Shown piece by piece: positions 57,923 through 64,000 of a DNA stretch of 64,000 nucleotides. Numbering within the stretch: position 1 is the first letter of the stretch; each line of letters opens with the position of its first letter. A program made the translations under genes and the position numbers. The notes beneath the pieces were generated by a model, which worked only from the letters and a program-made list of their open reading frames with translations, did no database searches and was not told where the DNA came from. The stretch spans positions 26,184,861-26,248,860 of the forward strand of contig CM075691.1 in the NCBI GenBank assembly GCA_037954015.1. Direction: 5' to 3'. This stretch comes from Psophocarpus tetragonolobus. Its lineage: Eukaryota; Streptophyta; Magnoliopsida; Fabales; Fabaceae.

Positions 57923-59743
57923 TCAAATGGTAGGAAGCTTAAGAGTGGTGGCAAAGAAGTCTTCATCAAGTTTCTCATCATGACAACACTGAAAGGTGGT
58001 GAGCACATGCATGTTGCCGAAACACTTGCAGCACCTCAGCAATGGCTCTGGGATATTCGTTCTCTCGATTATTTGACAGAACTCGATCCTGTAAGGACCA
58101 GCAAGTGAATGAATCTTGTCGTAGTGGGTCTTGAAAGCTTGTTCAAACCCATCTCTTTTAGCATTTTCTTCCCACATGTTGTACTCCACCAAGGTTTGCA
58201 ACCCAGTTGTATCGTCCCCGGTGAACACTATGTGAGACCCTCTTGCTAGAATTATCCATCCACCATGTTGGTCATAGAGCAAAAGCTTTTGGATTTCCTT
58301 CATCATGGGATCTTCGTCATCCTTTTGATTGCATTGACGCCCGGAGAAGAGCATCTTTTCCAGACGGCTCCAGAAGAAACATATATATAGCTCTCTCCAG
58401 TAATAAGTGTCGAGCTTTTCATGAATTATGGTGTCAATGATTTTCTGCACTTGCTCTTTTTTGTTGCTTTTGCCTACATACATCATCTCGAAGGGTATTT
58501 GTGTAAGTGTCACAACCTTCCGAGATTCCTTCACAAATCCTTTTACCCATTCTGGGTCATCTGCTCCGTACAAGAAAATGTATTTTTTGTCCTTAATCTG
58601 TGCAATCATAAATCCATATTGACTTGTTTTCAAGACAAGAAAAGTAGTAAACCATTCCGTATTATTCTATAAAATTGATGTTAATCTTAAATGGTTTATT
58701 TGGTTCTGTACAATATTAACCATATAGTCAGCAGTACTATGCTTTTGCGTTTGGGTTGGGACTATGTTGTTAAACATGGTAACCTGATTACACTAAAAAA
58801 GAAGAAGGAAAAGAAAACAAACAAGTATTTTGCTAGACAAAATATATGTTTACCCAGTTCAATATTTGAAAGTCAATGCCATCTACCAGCAATTCAAGTC
58901 TCCAGGTCTCTTCCCTCCATAGAACTTCTTCTCTAGAGCTTGTGAAAGGATAGGCAGCACTTCCCCAAATCCACATCATGTAAATAGCATTGGGAGAAAC
59001 AACCCTCCCTTGTGGGTCCAGAACCACAATAATTGGCTTATTGTTGTATTTCCATTCGCTCTGGATGAACCGGATGACTCGTTTGCTTATGAAAGAAGGA
59101 TGATACACTGAGTACCATGACATGCTGTCTTTCAGATATTCAAACTGCTTTTGCTTTGGATCTGTCCAGACAGAGTTAGGGTCCACAATAGGGACCCAAA
59201 CCAACTCATATCTACTCTCAATTCTTGGTGCACGAGCCTCTGATTCGTTGTAGATCTGCTCAATAAGCATAACCTTGTCTGTGGAGATCTCAATGCCTGA
59301 AAATAGAAATAGCACATTCTTCCTTCTGAGTGCCTCAAGGCTAACCTGTTTGTTTCCAATTTTCCATTAATTATACGTACATTAACATCACACACTTAAC
59401 TTTTCATAATTCTAATAGATCATATTGGTAGTTAACGTGTTAGAAGGAAAATCAAACCCTCGTCCTGGAAGCACCATCATATAGAGGTAGAATATCATCT
59501 CCTGCCTGTATCAAGGCATTGAGAATCTTCATGTTGTCAATGTGGGTCTTTGAAAATAAATCAAGTAAAACACGTGTCGAGTAATCTTCCATCTTAGATG
59601 CCCTCCCTGTAGATATCATTTCATTTTGTTCAATTCTATAATATTCATGAAGGCTATCGTTTTCCATCCTGAGATGGTCTATTATGTTTTTTATTTTGAA
59701 TGTCAACGAGGATAGTGCCCAAGTCGCAGTGGACGTTAAGATC
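57923..59743 (-). CDS. SEO protein E, exons 4-6 (5' part beyond the Copia insertion)
   Basis: Minus strand: exon 4 59458-59743, exon 5 58854-59345, exon 6 57923-58597, with lengths 286/492/675 (D: 286/492). All are open. Exon 4: ILTSTATWALSSLTFKIKN … FSKTHIDNMKILNALI. Exon 5: VSLEALRRKNVLFLFSGIE … WKYNNKPIIVVLDPQG … MMWIWGSAAYPF. Exon 6: IKDKKYIFLYGADDPEWVKG … full Cys/His end LLRCCKC…TFQCCHDEKLDEDFFATTL, stop at 57923. The exon 4 donor GTTTGA is weak compared with GTATGA in C and D. In intron 3, 160 bp upstream of exon 4, a Copia element starts and runs past the window edge. Exons 1-3 should lie to its right. Whether the gene still splices across an element of several kb cannot be judged here. 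Confidence 0.85.
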
Positions 59744-59903
59744 CTGAGACAGTGTTTTTCATATGTTAATATCATTTGTATATGTTATATTAAAGAAACC
59801 CTGTCATATATGTGATACAATGAAAAATTGTAAGTTGTTCACATGCTTATATATTTATAAAAATGCTTACCAAGCATAAAAAGAGAATTCAAAATGCTTA
59901 CCA

Positions 59904-60363
59904 TGTTGAAAATAATTGTTGATTAGTATCACTCAAAATCTATTATCATTAACCGACAATATAAAATATCTTATCATATCAATATGGTTATTTATCTTTA
60001 ACCGACAATATATTATCGTATCAATATGGTTATTTGAACTGAGATTACAGTGAGATTGACTCTGTGATGGGTTAGGTCAATCAGATTAAAAAGACCAATT
60101 AAGAGAGGTCTCTGCCTACCCTGGGGGGTTATAAATTTGCCATCCCATTAAGCAAATTTACACATCAGAATTATTTCTCTACAATAACCCCTCAGAAGGT
60201 AGGCAGAAGAACCTCCTAGAGTTCTCTTCAATAGAACTCATGGACATGAACGTCAATTCATGTACACATTCATTCCCATTTTAATAAATTCAATATTGAT
60301 AGTTGGCATACTATAATTTGTCTCTAGTACAGTATAATTCAAACCTACTTTATACTTTCATCA
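59904..60363 (+). repeat. 5' LTR of the Copia element, 460 bp
   Basis: TGTTGAAAAT…TTTCATCA. Compared with the LTR at 19922-20339 it carries an extra ~42 bp from tandem duplication of 'accgacaatat…atatcaatatggttattt' (59952-60040). Confidence 0.92.
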
Positions 60364-60365
60364 AT

Positions 60366-60377
60366 TGGTATCAGAGC
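60366..60377 (+). other. Primer binding site, initiator Met tRNA
   Basis: TGGTATCAGAGC two bases after the LTR, the standard primer site of plant Copia elements. Confidence 0.92.
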
Positions 60378-60469
60378 ATACTAGATACATTTTATGATTG
60401 TCAATTGAACAAACCTTTTTTTTTTTTTTACATTAACAAACACACATATTGAGAGAGGGAGAGACTGCA

Positions 60470-61060
60470 TGGGTACTTGTGCGAATCGCGACGGCAGCCG
60501 AGTCGTCCGCCGGCAGCCGAGTCGCCAGCCGGGACTAGCGGCCTTGCCGGTGGTCCCGACCCTGCCGTACCGCTCCTTCCTCGCGCCCTTGATGCGCCAC
60601 CATCTGAACCTGAGAGGGGTGGAGATCGGAGATCGACAGAAGCAGTTCTCCGTCGCGCTTCGAATCGTTCGACCGCCGCGTTTCGGCCGCCCAGATCCCG
60701 TCGGATCTTGGGGTTTCGGCGCCTCCAGCGCCGCCCGTTCCAGCGGCTCTCCGTCGCGCCTTCGAACCGTTCCACCGCCACGTTTCGAACTGTCCCAGAT
60801 CCCGTCGGATCTTGGGGTTTCGGCGCCTCCAGGGCCGCCCGTTCTAGCGGCTCTCCGTTACGCCTTCGAACCGTTCCACCGCCGCATTTCGGCCACCCAG
60901 ATCCCGTTAGATCTTGGGGTTTTCGGCGCCTCCAGCGCCGCCCGCTCTAGCGGCACTCTGCCGCACTTTCAAGTCGCCCAGATCACGTCGGAAATGTGGT
61001 GGATGGAGGCAGATCGGAAGGAGGCTGGAGGCAGAAGCGGAAGCATGGTGGCAGATCGGG
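60470..61060 (+). repeat. GC-rich leader with 3.4 tandem ~103 bp repeats
   Basis: Units begin CTCCGTCGCGC at 60648, 60749 and 60853, with a partial unit from 60956. Each contains 'cagatcccgtcggatcttgg' and 'ggcgcctccag'. GC content is far above the AT-rich surroundings and the rest of the element. Frames across it stay open (211 and 157 codons), but the protein is Arg/Pro/Ser-rich and looks like a composition effect. The origin may be captured host or foreign DNA; unknown. Confidence 0.75.
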
Positions 61061-61594
61061 AGGTGTATATATATATATTAAAATTATTAAATAATTTTTT
61101 TTGAAATTTCATAATATTGGAATTTATTTAATTTTGAGACGTAATTTTGAATTATTTTTTGGTATATTACTCTCAAATTTTGAATATTGAATTATCACTT
61201 ACAACATAATTTTTCTATTAATTTGCATTGTGATGACCTGCCTATCGTGGGCATGATGATGTGAATTTTGTTTGTCATATTTTAATATGATTAAAAATAA
61301 GCATGATTTATGCTATAAATTTAGATAATTGTAATTTCACTTATCGTGGATGCATTTGTGTAAATTTATAAAATAAATATTGATTCATTATATTAGTGAT
61401 AATTATACCCTATCGGTGTGTTATTATTAGTATAATTTGTTGTTGTACAATGCATTTCTCTTGAGTTATGTTAATTTTTTTTTTGTACCCTATCGGTGCT
61501 AGGATTTATTAATTTAAGTTATAATGTGTTATAATTTCCTTAGGGATTTATTTTTAAACTGAACTTTTAAATCACCTTTTTTCCTTTATTATGA
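61061..61594 (+). other. AT-rich stretch between leader repeats and gag
   Basis: Returns to AT-rich composition. Two copies of 'taccctatcggtg' stand near 61407 and 61487. No reading frame. It could be an intron or a plain leader. Confidence 0.45.
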
Positions 61595-64000
61595 TGTTCA
61601 GTTTTCTTCCCTAATTTTGTCAAAACTCTAAATGGAACAAATTATGAGGACTGGAAAGAATCGTTAGATCTCTACCTGACCATTGGCAATCCGGACTTGG
61701 CATTGAGGACAACGAGGCCTGCGCCTCTTACAGATGAGTCTTCTGAAGCTCAACGAATTTCTCATGAGAAATGGGAACACTCTAACAGAGTGTGTCTGAA
61801 GGTGATTAAATTCACCATGGAGAAATCTATCAGACAGAGCATTCCAGATCTTGATGATGCCAATGCTTTTTTGAAAGCAATCGGTGAAAAATTTACAACT
61901 TTTGATAAGGCACAGAAAAGTCAATACCTTTCCTTATTTGAAAAGACCAAATATGATGGTGTCAGCGGTGTACGTGAACACATTATGAAGTTAGTGCATT
62001 TCTATAATAAATTGAAGTCTCTCAAGGTTGAGGTTGGTGAAGACACTTTAATTTATCACATCCTGGAATCTCTGCCTTCTCAGTTTGACATCATGAAGAC
62101 TTCACATAACATTCAAAGGCATGATTATGGAGTGGATGAATTGATTGCGATAATCACCCAAGAGGAGGAGTCAATAAAGAAGAATAAGACTAATAGCATT
62201 CAGTTCGTTACTTCTAATTCAGGTACTAAAGGTGTTAAGAGATATAAAGGAAAGAAGAAAAAGGGTACAGAGAAAGCAGAACAACATTTAGAACCCAAGA
62301 AGAAATTCTTTAAAGGTTCTTGCAAGTATTGTAAGAAACGTGGTCACAAGATGGAAGATTGCTTTATTCTGAAAAAGAAAGAGGAGAAGCAAGGTAATCT
62401 GCTAGCACTAACTTGCTTTGAATCTAATGTGGTTGATGTTCCTCCAAATTCCTGGTGGTTAGACTCAGGGGCTACTATTCATGTTGTGAATTCTTTACAA
62501 GGGTTCACAAGCCTGAGGAAACCAAGTGATGTTGAGACAAAGATTGTTATGGGAGATGGAGCTGGAGTACCCATTGCTGACATTGGAGTCATCTCTTTAT
62601 GTTTATCCTCTGGACATACTTTATTATTACAAGATGCTGTTTATGTCCCTTCCATGAGAAGGAATTTGATATCTATTTCTGTTTTAGACAAATGTGGATA
62701 CAACTTTTATTTTGGTGATGGTAAATTGGTGATTTATTATAATTCAACTGTTGTTGGTTCAGGAGTTTTGTATGACAGACTTTACATGTTAAACGTAACT
62801 GATATGTCAGTTAACTCCATTCTTGGGAGTAAACGTAACAGGATTGATGAATTTTCCTCTATGCTATGACATAGACGTTTGGGGCATATTTCTAGGCCTC
62901 GAATCGAAAGACTCATAAAAGAAGGTATTCTGCATGATCTTGACTTCTCAGATTTTGACACGTGTGTTGATTGTATCAAGGGAAAGTTCACTGCCAAAAC
63001 CAGGAATAAAAGTTCAAACAGATGTGACGATGTGCTACAATTAATTCACACTAACATATGTGGGCCTATTACTCCTACTGCTATGGGTGGATATAGGTAT
63101 TTTATTACCTCCATAGATGACTTCTCCAGACATGGATGTATATATCTTCTTCAAGATAAAGCAAGCTCTCTTAAAGCCTTCAAAACCTTTAAAGCCTTTG
63201 TTGAGTTGAAAACAGAAAAGAAAATTAAGTGTGTAAGGTCTGATAGAGGAGGAGAATATTATGGTCGTTATGACGAGACAGGAAGAAATCTAGGACCATT
63301 TGCTCGATTCCTTGATGAATACAGAATTGAAGCTCAATACACCATGCCTGGAACTCCTGAACAAAATGGCGTAGCTGAGAGACGAAATCGAACACTCATG
63401 GACATGGTGAGATGTATGTTATCACATTCATCTCTGCCAGAATTTCTTTTGGGGAGATGCCTTGCGAACTGCTATGTACATTCTTAATCAGGTACCTAGC
63501 AAATCTGTGCCCAAAACTCCTTTTGAGTAAATGACTGGAAGAAAGCCGAGTTTGAGACATTTCCATGTATGGGGTTGTAAAGCAAAAGTAAGACCTTATA
63601 ATCCAAAACTATTAGCGGTTATTTCATTGGCTACTGAATCGGTTCTAGAGGATGCAAATTTTATTGTCCTTCTCACTCTACACGAGTTATTGAATCTGAC
63701 CAAGCAGTTTTCTTTGAGGATGATTTGGACAATGGGAGCTATACACCTCGATTGATGACCCTTAGAGAAGATCAAACCATGCTTCCATTACCATCCTATT
63801 TTCTTCCTACAGATATCTCAACTCCAATGGTTCACACAAATGAACAAATTGTTGAGAGGGAAGATGAATACGCTGACCTTCTATACCAAATGACTATGTT
63901 GTATACCTTCAGGAGCACGAATATGATCCACATGTTGATGATGATCCCATCACATTTCAAGAAGCACCTTCTAGTTCTCATGCTTCTGATTGGCTAAAAG
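61595..64000 (+). pseudogene. Copia gag-pol, interrupted, incomplete at the edge
   Basis: gag opens with FVKTLNGTNYEDWKESLDLY (UBN2-type gag). The likely ATG at 61594 is one base out of frame, as if a C had been gained in TTCCCTAAT. It continues through the zinc knuckle (CKYCKKRGHKMEDCF), protease (WWLDSGATIHVV) and to a TGG to TGA stop at 62867-62869, where copy 1 has LWHRRLGH. Integrase follows (62879-63487) with IDDFSRHG, SDRGGEYYGR and TPEQNGVAERRNRTL, all better preserved than in copy 1, until a 1 bp gain near 63450. TAA at 63528-63530 is shared with copy 1. RT should follow beyond the window. Confidence 0.9.

Larger units (their letters stand above)
59904..64000 (+). mobile_element. Ty1/Copia retrotransposon in intron 3 of SEO gene E, runs off the edge
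   Basis: 5' LTR 59904-60363, primer site TGGTATCAGAGC 60366-60377, a GC-rich leader (60470-61060), gag-pol from about 61595. It is inserted antisense to gene E after TACCA. The same TACCA follows the 3' LTR of the truncated sister element in pseudogene B (20340-20344). The two elements share high identity and the PFE-TAA stop, but have private deletions: this copy lacks 26 bp near 63608 and about 90 bp near 63868 that the other keeps. Confidence 0.92.

Noticed and set aside
60648..61000. Tandem units considered as a CRISPR-like or satellite array
   Set aside because: Units are directly adjacent without unique spacers, only 3.4 copies, inside a plant retroelement.
60428..61104. Three long overlapping frames, Arg/Pro-rich, looking like a GC-rich gene
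   Set aside because: Both strands and several frames are open because the sequence is GC-rich and tandemly repeated (unit ~103 bp). It lies between the LTR primer site and gag, so a leader is the simpler reading.
1..64000. tRNA, rRNA, CRISPR or bacterial-type operon features
   Set aside because: None seen; the introns, LTR elements and SEO/CNGC families are those of a plant nuclear genome.

Overview
The window is nuclear DNA of a dicot plant, almost certainly a legume. Spliced multi-exon genes are scattered in AT-rich DNA that is full of LTR retrotransposon remains, MITE-like elements and TTA, AT and GATA microsatellites. The host gene family is SIEVE ELEMENT OCCLUSION (SEO/SEOR), phloem P-proteins whose legume members include the forisome proteins. 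The microsatellites and the gene family fit a Phaseoleae genome such as Glycine, but the species cannot be settled from the sequence alone.

Layout. 1-6.3 kb: microsatellites, MITE-like repeats and a fossil exon of a cyclic-nucleotide-gated channel. 6.34-6.87 kb: 3' ends of a lost SEO gene. 7.6-11.0 kb (minus): SEO gene A, six exons and about 719 aa, apparently intact. 14.2-21.7 kb (minus): SEO pseudogene B, split by a 5'-truncated Copia element (16.3-20.3 kb). 22-28.4 kb: repeats, MITEs, and a Ty3 gag fragment joined to a Copia fragment. 28.37-50.54 kb: a very large imperfect inverted repeat with arms of about 8.7 and 11.1 kb and a 2.3 kb spacer. The left arm holds SEO pseudogene C (minus) and the right arm the mirror gene D (plus, nearly intact), so C and D are head to head. 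Further out, each arm carries an SEO exon 6 fragment, an orphan SEO upstream region and a diverged SEO exon 2. The spacer holds a 999 bp LTR with a primer binding site, a Copia RT fragment and a plant-transposon-type ORF. 50.54-55.28 kb: a degenerate Tat/Retand-like Ty3 element on the minus strand with two RNase H domains and a coiled-coil ORF on the opposite strand. 57.9-59.7 kb (minus): exons 4-6 of SEO gene E. Its intron 3 is invaded at 59.9 kb by a Copia element that runs off the right edge; exons 1-3 should lie beyond the window.

Main reading. This is a rapidly rearranging SEO cluster. One Copia insertion in intron 3 appears in two paralogues (B and E), so it predates their duplication. 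An inverted duplication of C/D and neighbours was followed by very unequal decay of the two arms. A conserved block about 200-320 bp upstream of the SEO starts survives in five places and is deleted only in D. By homology the intact SEO proteins are sieve-element structural proteins that plug sieve plates after wounding. I cannot tell from the sequence whether these copies belong to the forisome (SEO-F) subgroup. Splice sites were inferred by aligning the copies within the window and were not tested with transcripts.
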